NCBI GenBank assembly: GCA_024213275.1
Contig: JANAVG010000001.1
Coordinates: 1-64,000, forward strand
Length of the DNA stretch: 64,000 nucleotides
Source of the DNA: Rossellomorea sp. BNER
GTDB lineage: Bacteria > Bacillota > Bacilli > Bacillales > Bacillaceae_B
Reading direction: 5' to 3'
Shown here: positions 1 through 8,039 of the stretch, piece after piece
How the letters are laid out: the number at the start of each line of letters is the position of its first letter
Position numbering within the stretch: position 1 is the first letter of the stretch
Program-made: the position numbers and the translations under genes
Notes under the pieces: model-generated
Database searches by the model: none
What the model was told of the DNA's origin: nothing
Seen by the model: only the letters and a program-made list of their open reading frames with translations

Positions 1-158
1 AATTGGAAATCATGTGGCTCATTTTTTATGTGATCATGTTGTATAAAAGTGGCTCAAATCTAAATTATCAAAAACAAACTAGCCGGTTTGTTCAATACGA
101 TTATGTTATAATTGATATTAACATATATTGGATAATAGGTAAAAGGAGGATAAATAGT

Positions 159-347
159 GTGGGTTCTTTCTTAGTTTTTCTTATTATTATTTTAACAGTT
201 ATCGCTGACTACTACTGGTTTGATACAGACCGAAAAAGATGGGGTTGGATGAAAAATTGGTCTAATCCAAATAAAGTTATTTTTTTCTCTGGATTTACTA
301 TAGTGTCCAGTTTAATTTATTTAGCTTTGAGTATTAAATATCTGTGA
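159..347 (+). CDS. small membrane protein, unknown function
   Basis: This 62-residue protein has two hydrophobic segments (about residues 3-17 and 43-60) on either side of a charged, tryptophan-rich linker (DTDRKRWGWMKNW). The frame is open further upstream, but I chose the GTG at 159 because a strong AAAGGAGG site at 142-149 lies 9 nt before it. The stop codon is followed by a clear terminator at 357-388, so it looks like a complete small transcription unit. I do not recognise the family and no function can be assigned. Confidence 0.6.
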   Translation: MGSFLVFLIIILTVIADYYWFDTDRKRWGWMKNWSNPNKVIFFSGFTIVSSLIYLALSIKYL

Positions 348-356
348 ACAAGCAGC

Positions 357-388
357 TAAAAGGATCTTCTGTTGAAGATCCTTTTTTA
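357..388 (+). terminator. rho-independent terminator
   Basis: An 11-bp stem (AAAGGATCTTC pairing with GAAGATCCTTT) with a TGTT loop is followed by a T run. It closes the small membrane protein gene. The same stem sequence recurs at 3057-3087. Confidence 0.85.
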
Positions 389-436
389 TTTCTGATAAGA
401 GTGTATTATTAAATTTAACTACTAAAGTAATAAAAA

Positions 437-476
437 GGGGTACGGAAACGATTCGTTGATTGAGGGGCCACTATGG
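437..476 (+). repeat. 40-bp repeat, inverted partner of 2617-2656
   Basis: The 40 bases match the reverse complement of 2617-2656 with about three mismatches. The shared core is GATTGAGGGGCCACTATGG, which resembles the other GGGC-containing spacers of this region. The two copies bracket aadK and a GNAT gene. The rest of the 348-732 gap holds the terminator above and another repeat copy near 636. Confidence 0.8.
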
Positions 477-629
477 GAATAAGTACCATTTAAACAATTT
501 TGATAAATGTATTTGAGACACTTCAAAGCCTTTAAAATCAATAAATCCCAACCCTCTCAATAGGGTAGACCCTAACGAGATAAAAATGGACTGAAGGGTT
601 AAACTGTTCAGTCCATAATATTTATCTTA

Positions 630-672
630 CTCCATTAAAGCGCCCTTATGTGGAAGACTTGAATTCAAGATA
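630..672 (-). repeat. GGGC-type dispersed spacer repeat
   Basis: Read on the minus strand, the element is CTTGAATTCAAGTCTTCC followed by ACATAAGGGCGCTTTAATGG. It lies just downstream of the aadK stop codon. A close relative is at 10572-10612 (CTTGAAATCAAGTCTTCC then GAAAAGGGCC), in the same position relative to its neighbouring gene. Confidence 0.6.
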
Positions 673-732
673 ATAATTTATACTTACCTGATTAATATGA
701 GGAATCCCCCCACTTATATATAAGTTGGTATA

Positions 733-1617
733 TTAAGTAAATATTTGTTTCGCATTCGATGGCAAGTACCTCACTTGGCGTAAATATACACTCATAGCCT
801 CATCTTCATGTTCTGGATAACTAAAAGAAAGATATGTTGCAATATCGTTGGCTATCATTCTAAACAATTCCCCTGCAATAAATAATGAATCCCACATGTT
901 TTCATAACTTCCATCAGAGTACGTAGCTATATATAGGTTCCAATATGACTCCGGAAGTTGCTTTTTATAGTAGTTACCTACTTTTCCCGTTGATACTTGG
1001 AAATTATTATCTGTTCCAATCCACCATGAAACCATTCTGTTTAAATTATTTCTAATTACGCAGTCCATCATAAATTTTGCGTATGGTAATTCATCTCGCC
1101 ATATACTTTTCGCAACATTTTGTTGGCACCACCAAAAATCATTGCAACAACTTAAGTACATAGTCTCTGTTGGCTTTTTTACATGATAATCAACATCGGT
1201 AGGCTCTTGAATAGTTGGTAAACTGTTATCCTTATCCAATAAAGGGAGAGTTAATTTGTCATTAATATAATGGCCCAACATATGCTCTTTAGTTTCAAAA
1301 TGTAGGTCAATACGATTTCCATCTTTAAATAACATTAAATATCCATAGGATTGTTCAAATTCGGTTAACACCCCAAAGTTTTGACTGTTTTTTTCAGGCT
1401 CTTGGAGAATAAGTATATCTCCGAAATTATTTAACCAATCTTTATCTTCAATAAATGGTTTTGTTTCTTTTACTACATAAACAATATCATAGTCTTGGAA
1501 AATATCTTTAGAGACGTTCGGATTTGTCCTCGACCCGTTCATATAAACAGCTCGAATTCTTTCATCTTCATTGGCAATGTTAATAATTAAGTCCATCATT
1601 TCTTGCTCACTTCTCAT
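733..1617 (-). CDS. aadK: aminoglycoside 6-adenylyltransferase, ANT(6)/AadK type
   Basis: The product transfers AMP from ATP to the 6-hydroxyl of streptomycin and so inactivates it. At 294 residues it is close to Bacillus AadK (about 284). It carries the nucleotidyltransferase signature: NGSR at residues 27-30 and the metal-binding acidic pair D42/D44 in QDYDIVYVV. The FNR-type C-terminal region (WWIGTDNNFQVSTGK, then LSFSYPEHED) is typical of ANT(6). A good ribosome site (ACGGAGGG) precedes the ATG. The gene is monocistronic and lies inside the 437/2656 inverted repeat pair. Family assignment is secure; actual resistance is inferred. Confidence 0.9.
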   Translation of the reverse strand: MRSEQEMMDLIINIANEDERIRAVYMNGSRTNPNVSKDIFQDYDIVYVVKETKPFIEDKDWLNNFGDILILQEPEKNSQNFGVLTEFEQSYGYLMLFKDGNRIDLHFETKEHMLGHYINDKLTLPLLDKDNSLPTIQEPTDVDYHVKKPTETMYLSCCNDFWWCQQNVAKSIWRDELPYAKFMMDCVIRNNLNRMVSWWIGTDNNFQVSTGKVGNYYKKQLPESYWNLYIATYSDGSYENMWDSLFIAGELFRMIANDIATYLSFSYPEHEDEAMSVYLRQVRYLPSNAKQIFT

Positions 1618-1889
1618 TCAATATCCCTCCGTATGTTTTAACTTCCTTACAAGAACTTACTATCATCTTCAATAAAGAGGGGCTCGTGCATGGGAAAAGC
1701 CTTTTTTCTGTTTAGCATATAAAGTTTATAACTTATTGAACTTTTTCTTCATCCAACTATACTTTCATAATTTAGAATTATCTTGTCACACAAGCATTCT
1801 ATAAGAAACTATATTCCTTTATTAAAATGCAAATAAAAACATTTTAATTATTACAGAAATGCCCCCGTTTGCTGAACAACCACAGTTTG

Positions 1890-2441
1890 TTATTTCCAAT
1901 CTCTCTTTAATAGAGAAAAAGAATAGTGATCATAGTAATTCCCTCTAAACAAATGCTTGTCTCTATAGATGCCTTCATTTTTAAATCCGAGATTTTCTAA
2001 TAATTTTATAGAATTTTTGTTATTCAAAGCGACATATGCATTTATCCTATTCAGCCTCATATTACTAAAGCCACTTTCTATTGCTGATATCAATGCCTCT
2101 TTCATATATCCCTGTCCCCAATATTCATACAATAAATCATAACCTATCTCAGCTATATTATTGGCTCTATCCCATAAGTCATAGCCACAAGTACCAATCT
2201 GTTCATTGCTATCTTTCTTTACTAAAACCCATCTATTATATCCTCTTTTTTCTGGCTCTGAATTCCACTCAATAAATTCAATTGCTTCTTCTTTTTTCGT
2301 AAATATTTCTTCATCGTATAGAAATTCACAAACTTTTTCATTGCTGAAAAGTTTAAAAATAAAATCTATATCCTCACTATTTACATTTTTTAATTTTAAT
2401 CTTCTGGTCTCTAGTTCAGGAAAAAATCTTTTCTCGCTCAT
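1890..2441 (-). CDS. GNAT acetyltransferase, RimJ/RimL type
   Basis: This 183-residue N-acetyltransferase belongs to the ribosomal-protein-alanine acetyltransferase subfamily. It begins with the characteristic ELETRRLKLK strand. The acetyl-CoA loop is YWGQGYMKEAL at residues 107-117, followed by the NxxS helix and LLENLGFKNEGIYRDKHLFRG, a typical C-terminus for this group. An AAAGGGG site lies 7 nt before the ATG. Substrate is unknown; members modify N-termini or small molecules. The gene stands alone between two spacer repeats. Confidence 0.85.
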   Translation of the reverse strand: MSEKRFFPELETRRLKLKNVNSEDIDFIFKLFSNEKVCEFLYDEEIFTKKEEAIEFIEWNSEPEKRGYNRWVLVKKDSNEQIGTCGYDLWDRANNIAEIGYDLLYEYWGQGYMKEALISAIESGFSNMRLNRINAYVALNNKNSIKLLENLGFKNEGIYRDKHLFRGNYYDHYSFSLLKRDWK

Positions 2442-2539
2442 TATGTAACCCCTTTGCAGAATTAATTAATTTAATCCATTAAACTACCTTTTATTGGCAT
2501 AACATACAAATTCAAGATGAACCATCTAATTTCCTTTCT

Positions 2540-2580
2540 TGTTCCACAATCTGGCCCTTTTCTGGAACAACTTTATTGAC
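2540..2580 (-). repeat. GGGC-type dispersed spacer repeat
   Basis: On the minus strand this reads GTTGTTCCAGAAAAGGGC followed by CAGATTGTGGAACAAG, an imperfect inverted repeat (GTTCCA and TGGAAC). A relative lies at 9266-9300 (AAGGGTCAGATTGTGGAG). Confidence 0.55.
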
Positions 2581-2616
2581 ATTAAACATCTAATTCTTGA
2601 TTTTTGGTTTTGTTTT

Positions 2617-2656
2617 CCATAGTGGCCCCTCAATCTTCGAATCGTTTCCTTACCCC
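2617..2656 (-). repeat. 40-bp repeat, inverted partner of 437-476
   Basis: This is the second copy of the 40-bp sequence described at 437-476, in opposite orientation. Recognisable alpha/beta-hydrolase coding sequence starts at its right edge, so the repeat marks the truncation point of that gene. Confidence 0.8.
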
Positions 2657-2990
2657 AGAAGATTACCGAGAAAGATTCCTCCCAACGATGTCAAAAGAAT
2701 TTCAAGAAGCCTATAACAAACAATTTATCTATGAAGGTAATTATGATGAGTTCATGGAAAGCTTAAAACAGTTAAAAGAATCTAGAAAGAAATTAAATGT
2801 TCCTTTGATTGTTCTTTCAGCCGGTAAAAAAGCGCATTATTCAGAAGAATCACAAGAGCTATGGAATGAAATGCAAAAAGAGATTCTACAAATATCTTCA
2901 AAAAGTGAGCTTGTAATTGCTGAAAACAGTGCCCATTATATACAAAATGATGAACCAGATGTAGTAATAGATGCAAAAAAAATTAATTAA
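2646..2990 (+). pseudogene. alpha/beta hydrolase, 3' fragment
   Basis: About 115 C-terminal residues of an alpha/beta hydrolase remain. NVPLIVLSAGKKAH is the strand that carries the acidic residue region, and ENSAHYIQNDEPDVV is the catalytic-histidine segment. The N-terminal half with the oxyanion hole and nucleophile Ser is missing. The open frame runs back to 2604, but the first 15 or so codons come from the 40-bp repeat, and there is no ribosome site. The fragment is followed by two hairpins (3026-3045 and the terminator at 3057-3087). I read it as a gene cut by recombination at the repeat. Confidence 0.8.
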
Positions 2991-3056
2991 AAACTTCTAA
3001 GGTTTTAAAATTATTGTTTTTCTTTAACTAAAGCTGCTTTAGTTAAAAAAACAGCC

Positions 3057-3087
3057 AAAAGGATCTTCAAATTGAAGATCCTTTTTA
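3057..3087 (+). terminator. rho-independent terminator
   Basis: AAAAGGATCTTC pairs with GAAGATCCTTTT across a short AAATT loop and is followed by T residues. It would terminate the truncated hydrolase transcript. Confidence 0.8.
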
Positions 3088-3167
3088 AGTACCTATAACA
3101 GATGTTATGCCGACTAAAATAACTTTCTTAGAAAAGAATTTTCTTTAAAAGCTAACTTTTTCAGACA

Positions 3168-3851
3168 CTATCGCGCTCTACAGGCCCAACCCATTGAAGA
3201 ATACTTGGTCAAAATTACACCTTTATCATTCCAGTTACATAAGGCAAGCCCTGAACCGATTACACCAGCAGCAGCAGCAATAATTGCAGCTGCTGGAATA
3301 GTTATAAGGAATACTGCTGCAAATGCTGCTACAGCTCCACCAAAGGATATAACTTTAATTGCTTTGTTTGTCTCACTATTATTCATGATTACTATATTAC
3401 TCCTAATATAAAGATTAGGCGTAATTAAATCACCATTACGTGATTCTTCTATTAATCTTTTATTCTCAATATCATTGTAACTGATTAATACATCATTAAT
3501 AGTTCCTTTTCCAACAGCTTGTCCATTTTTAATATAACCATTAGTAATACCCACTAATTGACTAAATCTATCAAAAGCTTCTTCGCTAATATTTGCTTCC
3601 TTATATGAATCATATTTCATTGACAAAATACCATTTTTATTTACAACTGTAGTTTCTTCTAAATCAGATTTTGCAATTTCTAAAGCTAAATCAAGCTGAT
3701 GTTCATTAATTTCATAGCTTCCTTCATACCCTGTACCATCAACCGCAGTGCGTATTTCATTTGCTTGAGCAATTGGTGAAGAAACAAACGAAAAAATAAG
3801 TAGTAAAGATAAACCTAAAATACTAAATTTTACCATATTGCTTTTAAACAT
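3168..3851 (-). CDS. secreted protein with hydrophobic C-terminal region, possible toxin precursor
   Basis: I do not recognise the family. The start at 3851 is set by AAAAAGGAGG just upstream; longer in-frame starts have no such site. The 227 residues show a signal peptide (hydrophobic residues 9-24, likely cleavage after AQA at 28-30) and then a hydrophilic region of about 130 residues. Next is a long Ala/Ile/Gly-rich hydrophobic stretch (about 167-205), and the tail CNWNDKGVIL...GWACRAR contains C205 and C224. A secreted pro-region followed by a cysteine-bracketed hydrophobic end resembles the SdpC layout. Two small membrane proteins are encoded next to it on the other strand. Toxin function is inference only. 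Confidence 0.6.
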   Translation of the reverse strand: MFKSNMVKFSILGLSLLLIFSFVSSPIAQANEIRTAVDGTGYEGSYEINEHQLDLALEIAKSDLEETTVVNKNGILSMKYDSYKEANISEEAFDRFSQLVGITNGYIKNGQAVGKGTINDVLISYNDIENKRLIEESRNGDLITPNLYIRSNIVIMNNSETNKAIKVISFGGAVAAFAAVFLITIPAAAIIAAAAGVIGSGLALCNWNDKGVILTKYSSMGWACRAR

Positions 3852-4063
3852 AAATATTCCTCCTTTTTTATGTAAAGGAAATAAAATCCAATACAATTAT
3901 TACCTTATATTAACATTATTTTGTAAAATTACAATATAATTTCAAAATATTTTACAATTTATTACCATAGGTATTTAACCAAATGTTATGATTATAAGTA
4001 TGGTTTAATCATTCCGGTTTATTGTAAAAAAACATAATAAAAACATATAAGGAGTAGAATAAA

Positions 4064-4393
4064 ATGAAAAAAAATCAGGTAAGTACAACAATCTTGCTTA
4101 GTTTGCTTTTTAGTTATTTTATCAGCGTAATTATTGAAACATATAAATTGTTCATACCTATTGCGTTAATAAGCTTTTCTTTATTTTATTTATTAAATGT
4201 TTTAACAGAAAAGCTAAAAGTTACACAGATAACCAAAATGTATATAATCAATTCTCTATTAGTAATAGTAACGTTAATATGTATCTTATTTTTCGAGGAT
4301 ATTTATATGAAAATAGGAATAACCCTCGGCACTATCGCAATACTAGTTGTAAGTATCATAAATTATGTACAACAAAGGAATACAGTTGAATAA
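4064..4393 (+). CDS. small membrane protein, possible immunity protein
   Basis: This 109-residue protein has four predicted transmembrane helices (about residues 8-25, 29-47, 60-78, 83-102) and a short polar C-terminus. An AAGGAGTAG site lies just before the ATG. It is divergent from the secreted protein at 3168-3851, with about 210 bp between them. No family was recognised. Membrane proteins of this size beside a secreted hydrophobic peptide precursor often give self-protection, which is the basis for the suggestion. Confidence 0.55.
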   Translation: MKKNQVSTTILLSLLFSYFISVIIETYKLFIPIALISFSLFYLLNVLTEKLKVTQITKMYIINSLLVIVTLICILFFEDIYMKIGITLGTIAILVVSIINYVQQRNTVE

Positions 4394-4422
4394 TAATTAA
4401 TATACCCTTCAAAAACCAGTAG

Positions 4423-4475
4423 TAGAAGACCACGATCACAATGTAGGTTGTGTAATCGTGGTCTTCTACTGTTTA
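4423..4475. terminator. long hairpin after the 109-residue membrane protein
   Basis: A 15-bp perfect stem (GTAGAAGACCACGAT with ATCGTGGTCTTCTAC) contains a second small stem (CACAA with TTGTG). The following T run is weak (TGTTTACGG), so termination is likely but not certain. Confidence 0.65.
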
Positions 4476-4521
4476 CGGATTTCAAGACCTAGCGCATAAA
4501 AATATATAAGGGGTAATCAGA

Positions 4522-4758
4522 TTGAAAAGAAAAATTAGTTCTCTATCAATAATATTAATTGTTGTAACTTTTGCTGTGATCATATTATTAAGTACAGGTC
4601 CGTTCATACAGCCTTTATGGTTACAAATTACATTTCTCTTTTTTACATCTGTTTTTGCTTATATAGCACTTAAGAATAAATCTAGATTTCCCTTTATTAT
4701 TTTAACTATTTGTTCTCTTATCACTCTATCTTCACTATTAATACATCTCATCCTATAA
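4522..4758 (+). CDS. small three-helix membrane protein, unknown
   Basis: This 78-residue, very hydrophobic protein has three predicted helices (about residues 7-26, 29-48, 54-76). I chose the TTG at 4522 because AAGGGG at 4508-4513 sits at good spacing. It follows the 109-residue membrane protein beyond a hairpin, in the same orientation. It may be an accessory or immunity protein of the same module, but there is no homology support. Confidence 0.5.
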   Translation: MKRKISSLSIILIVVTFAVIILLSTGPFIQPLWLQITFLFFTSVFAYIALKNKSRFPFIILTICSLITLSSLLIHLIL

Positions 4759-5415
4759 CTTTAATTAGAAATGAGTAAGCTATGAACCTTTGTAAAACTA
4801 ATAAAAGTAACCCCTTTTAGAAGCAATGAGATATGGGAAACTTATGATCTTAGAACAGGGACGTTCTTTGTTAACATTCAACGCTCTGCGTATTTTCTAA
4901 GGGGGACGAACGTTAAGAACGGATAAACGGCTGTTAGAAAAATACCTTTTAGATATTAAAAGAATATTTGGCATCAAAAGTTTATGACGTTCAGCTCCAG
5001 CTCTTACTCTCGACTAGAAGGGCCGAACGGCCACTAACAATTGCCAAATAGAGAACAAAACACTTACCGCTGTTCGGCATATGAGCTGATATTGGGGAGT
5101 GGTTTTCTCATAGTGATAACCTAGAACTGATAGAAGAACAGCAGCATAAACCTTGATCTACCACTGTTCTTGACGAACACTTATTAGAACCTCAATACCC
5201 CATAGCCCTATCCAAGTTCTTATTTGATATTTATTATCTCTACTTCTATTACTCCACTAATTACTCTCTCTAGAAAACCACCTAAAATAGAATGGTGGTT
5301 TATTTTGTATATTTCTCCTATGCTACTACATAAATCAGATGAACCGTTCTCTGATACTAATTTCTTAACAGAATTGAAGTTATCAAGACCTAAATTGTAA
5401 AAAGTCATAAAAAAT
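4759..5415. other. gene-poor stretch
   Basis: About 650 bp with no convincing gene. The composition differs slightly from the flanks, with several GTTC/GAAC-rich segments (4855-5090), which suggests decayed coding DNA, but no translated frame gave a recognisable protein. An apparent 72-codon minus-strand frame here begins inside the terminator at 5416-5461 and was not accepted. Confidence 0.4.
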
Positions 5416-5461
5416 AAAGGGTGATAGATATTAGACATGTCTAATATCTATCACCCTTTTG
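5416..5461 (-). terminator. strong terminator of the GNAT gene
   Basis: An almost perfect palindrome (GGGTGATAGATATTAGAC and its complement around an ACATGT centre) is followed on the minus strand by TTTATTTTTT. It lies downstream of the GNAT gene at 5510-5983. The spacer repeat at 5470-5497 sits between them. Confidence 0.85.
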
Positions 5462-5469
5462 CTTTTTGT

Positions 5470-5500
5470 TCCATAAACGCGCCCTTTAATTGAAGATGAA
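5470..5500 (-). repeat. GGGC-type dispersed spacer repeat
   Basis: On the minus strand it reads CTTCAATTAAAGGGCGCG then TTTATGGAAC, located 3' of the GNAT gene. It matches the copies near 636, 7127, 10572 and 11230. Confidence 0.6.
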
Positions 5501-5509
5501 GTTTTCTAA

Positions 5510-5983
5510 TTAAACTAACTTTTTCACAAATAATACTCTATCTTGATTTGGTCCATCATAGTTAGCATTGACGGAAACACCATCAAGTGTTTTATCTCCC
5601 TTTTCAATTTCAAACTCCATCTTGGTATGATAGACAATCGAAACTTTGTTAACAGGAGACGTTACACAACGGACAACTTTGCGACCATTTTGTTTAACCT
5701 CATTAAAAAATTCGTTGTATAATTTTTTTCCGATGTTATGGTTTCTATATTTAGGATGAAATCCTACAAAGTGAATATATGCCTCATTAGAATGAAATTG
5801 AGAAAGGAACCCTATCAGGAATCCTATAATTTCACCTTCCTTTTCAGCAACGAAACTCGTATTTGCAAAATGGTCAAAGAATAATTTCGGTAACATATCA
5901 GACATTTGCCTTCCGCCCCACCACTCATCGATTAGTGGAAATATTGCATAGTAGTCTGACCCTTTTACTAAACGTATTTCCAA
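5510..5983 (-). CDS. GNAT family N-acetyltransferase
   Basis: The 157-residue product is a single GNAT domain. FVAEKEGEIIGFLIGF is the beta3-beta4 hairpin, and VGFHPKYRNHNIGKKLYNEF is the acetyl-CoA pyrophosphate loop. The start is a TTG at 5983, with GAAAGG just upstream and a GGGGGAT stretch further up. The gene is monocistronic and ends in a strong terminator. The substrate cannot be read from the sequence. Confidence 0.85.
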   Translation of the reverse strand: MEIRLVKGSDYYAIFPLIDEWWGGRQMSDMLPKLFFDHFANTSFVAEKEGEIIGFLIGFLSQFHSNEAYIHFVGFHPKYRNHNIGKKLYNEFFNEVKQNGRKVVRCVTSPVNKVSIVYHTKMEFEIEKGDKTLDGVSVNANYDGPNQDRVLFVKKLV

Positions 5984-6181
5984 CCTTTCTTTATCCCCCT
6001 TTAATTATGTATAATACAAAGCAATTCTATCATAGAATTGCTGGATTTAATGATGATCATTTTATTGGCTTATTGTAGAATTGCGTCCATTTCCGGAAGA
6101 GTCTTTAACATTTTTTCTGAGGCTGTAATTGAAGGGAAAAGTACTCACTAATGATTAGTTTTTTTCATGAAAAATAACTCT

Positions 6182-7000
6182 TTAACTTTTGAATTCCTCT
6201 ACTCTGTCTAACCAATCGTTAATAAGTGAGTGAAACAACTGTGATTGTTCAATTTGCAAGTTGTGTCCGGCTCTATCTAAAACAGCAAATGTTCCTCTTG
6301 AAAATCTATTTAGAATATTAAATGCATCTTTATAACCAACTATAGAATCTTGTTTCCCAAGCATGAATACACTAGGTTTATGAAATTCGACCCCCTCCAA
6401 ACTGAAAGAGAATCCGTAACTTTTCTGGACTTTAGTTAAGAATTCTATATCTGCAATTTTACAGCCAGATAAAATTTCATTCGTGTACCTCTCCCAGTTG
6501 TATTCATCTAGGACTACTTGATTTGAGCTGAAATCATCAACCTCCTCTTTTGTTAGTTTAGATAAAAATTCATTATCAGAATATATAATAGTTTGTTCTG
6601 GAAGTGTTCTATCTTCTTTATTAGGTAAAATCATAGGACAAATAAATGCAGCACCTAATATTTGTTCTTTTTGTTTCCTGATGATACCTCTGGTTAGATA
6701 ACCCCCATAAGATTCTCCAGCAATTAAGTATGATTGATTGGGTATTAAAGTTTCAATAAAACTTATTACTGCATCTAACATTTCATCAGAGTTACTTATT
6801 TGTTCATAGTCCTTGGTTTGACCCATTCCCGGTAGGTCAATATAAATACGTCTCCATCCATCTCTCTCTTTAAAGATAGGTTCCATACAACCGCTCATGA
6901 GTCTGTGATCTGGAGAATATCCATGTAGCATTACAATCGGTTTTCCTGTCCCAATAACCTTATAGAAAATATTAGCGTTTTTAACTTTGCAGAAAGGCAT
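6182..7000 (-). CDS. alpha/beta hydrolase
   Basis: This 272-residue serine hydrolase has the oxyanion-hole HG at 26-27, the nucleophile elbow GESYGG (S97), a likely acid D218 in LGKQDSIVGY and the catalytic H246 in RAGHNLQ. The cap region between residues 115 and 190 is short. There is no signal peptide, so it is cytoplasmic. The ATG is preceded by a GGGG-containing site. It stands alone, and the substrate (ester, lactone or epoxide) is unknown. It is full length and is not the source of the hydrolase fragment at 2646-2990. Confidence 0.85.
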   Translation of the reverse strand: MPFCKVKNANIFYKVIGTGKPIVMLHGYSPDHRLMSGCMEPIFKERDGWRRIYIDLPGMGQTKDYEQISNSDEMLDAVISFIETLIPNQSYLIAGESYGGYLTRGIIRKQKEQILGAAFICPMILPNKEDRTLPEQTIIYSDNEFLSKLTKEEVDDFSSNQVVLDEYNWERYTNEILSGCKIADIEFLTKVQKSYGFSFSLEGVEFHKPSVFMLGKQDSIVGYKDAFNILNRFSRGTFAVLDRAGHNLQIEQSQLFHSLINDWLDRVEEFKS

Positions 7001-7119
7001 AATAATCCCCCATATTTTGAATAATTAAATATCTATAAGAATATATGTTCGTTCTTAATATAACAGATTATCAAATTTATCTTCAACAAAAACGTCGAGT
7101 CTAAAAAACTCCTTTTATT

Positions 7120-7150
7120 TCCAGAAAATGGCCCTTAAATGGAATAGCCT
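7120..7150 (-). repeat. GGGC-type dispersed spacer repeat
   Basis: Minus-strand sequence CTATTCCATTTAAGGGCC then ATTTTCTGGAAATAAAAG, downstream of the CPBP gene. Confidence 0.55.
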
Positions 7151-7248
7151 ATAAGTATTGATTTCTTTTATTTGTTAGCAGTTTTTTCCTATAACTCTTC
7201 CTGTTGTTTTTAGATTTCTATTCCCTTTCTCGATCAGTCTAATTGTAT

Positions 7249-7803
7249 CTATATGTAGTTATAATAGAAGAGAGCAAATATGTTCCAAAGAAAGTGAACG
7301 AGCATAACGGGAACCACAGACTTCGTTAATTTAAATACACCCCCAAGAACAATTCCTAATACAAACCCGAATACTGGGTATTCTGAATGCATAATTCCAA
7401 ATAATATGGAAGAAATCAATAGTACTGCTAAGAAATAGAAACGTCGATTTATCCAAATAGATATTGGTACTCTAAACAGCAACTCCTCAAACACTGGACC
7501 TATTATAAGAATGCCAACAACAAGCGTTACTAACTCGAAATCACTTAATAACATCGTTTGTGAATAACTACTAGTTAATAAATTTAAAGTTGATGATAAA
7601 CTACGCTTGAAAATAATTAAATTTGCGGTAAATATGGTGAAGAATGCTATTAAAATCAGAAGATAAGTTTGGAACTTCTTTAAAACGCTGAAATCAAATG
7701 ATTTCTTGTACAGTTGTCTTGGCTTTGGGAAAATACATATTAAACATACAAGAGTACCATATATAATCATCTCCCAAAATAATGAGAAATTTTGTATTCG
7801 CAA
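7249..7803 (-). CDS. CPBP family intramembrane glutamic endopeptidase
   Basis: This membrane protease belongs to the CAAX protease and bacteriocin-processing (Abi) family. The 184 residues carry the diagnostic motifs: E106-E107 and R111 in EELLFR, H139 in FGIMH, and H170 with N174 in HFLWN. About five transmembrane helices are predicted. Such proteins process prenylated or secreted peptides, or give bacteriocin self-immunity. The bacteriocin-like precursor at 3168-3851 is 3.4 kb away, but no operon links them. The start follows GGAGGAGAACG. Confidence 0.85.
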   Translation of the reverse strand: MRIQNFSLFWEMIIYGTLVCLICIFPKPRQLYKKSFDFSVLKKFQTYLLILIAFFTIFTANLIIFKRSLSSTLNLLTSSYSQTMLLSDFELVTLVVGILIIGPVFEELLFRVPISIWINRRFYFLAVLLISSILFGIMHSEYPVFGFVLGIVLGGVFKLTKSVVPVMLVHFLWNIFALFYYNYI

Positions 7804-7904
7804 TCGTTCTCCTCCTAATTATTTTACCTTTATTCAACAACCCTCCCCTTTCTTAGAATAACTTATACTTTCAAGATGTCCCCTTTAAAATCCTTCACTG
7901 TTTA

Positions 7905-7970
7905 ATTATAAGGCCCTTTTCATAAAGAAAGAGCACGATTCTTGCTCTGGTATGCTCCCGTTTCTTGAAT
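7905..7970 (-). repeat. GGGC-type spacer repeat, paired form
   Basis: GGCCCTTTTCATAAAGAA, then GAGCACGATTCTTGCTC and a second half GCTCCCGTTTCTTGAA. The AAGAAAGAGC...ATTCTTGCT core is repeated at 22475-22500 and 23155-23190. Confidence 0.55.
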
Positions 7971-8039
7971 ATCAAAGTTAAAAAATATACTAGCATCAAG
8001 AATTTAAAAATCACTTTGAATATAGTTTATTTAATCATT

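Noticed and set aside
2206..2448. Plus-strand frame over the GNAT gene
   Set aside because: It is the antisense shadow of a clearly recognisable acetyltransferase.
5220..5438. 72-codon minus-strand frame
   Set aside because: Its start lies inside the strong terminator hairpin at 5416-5461, it has no ribosome site, and no recognisable protein results.
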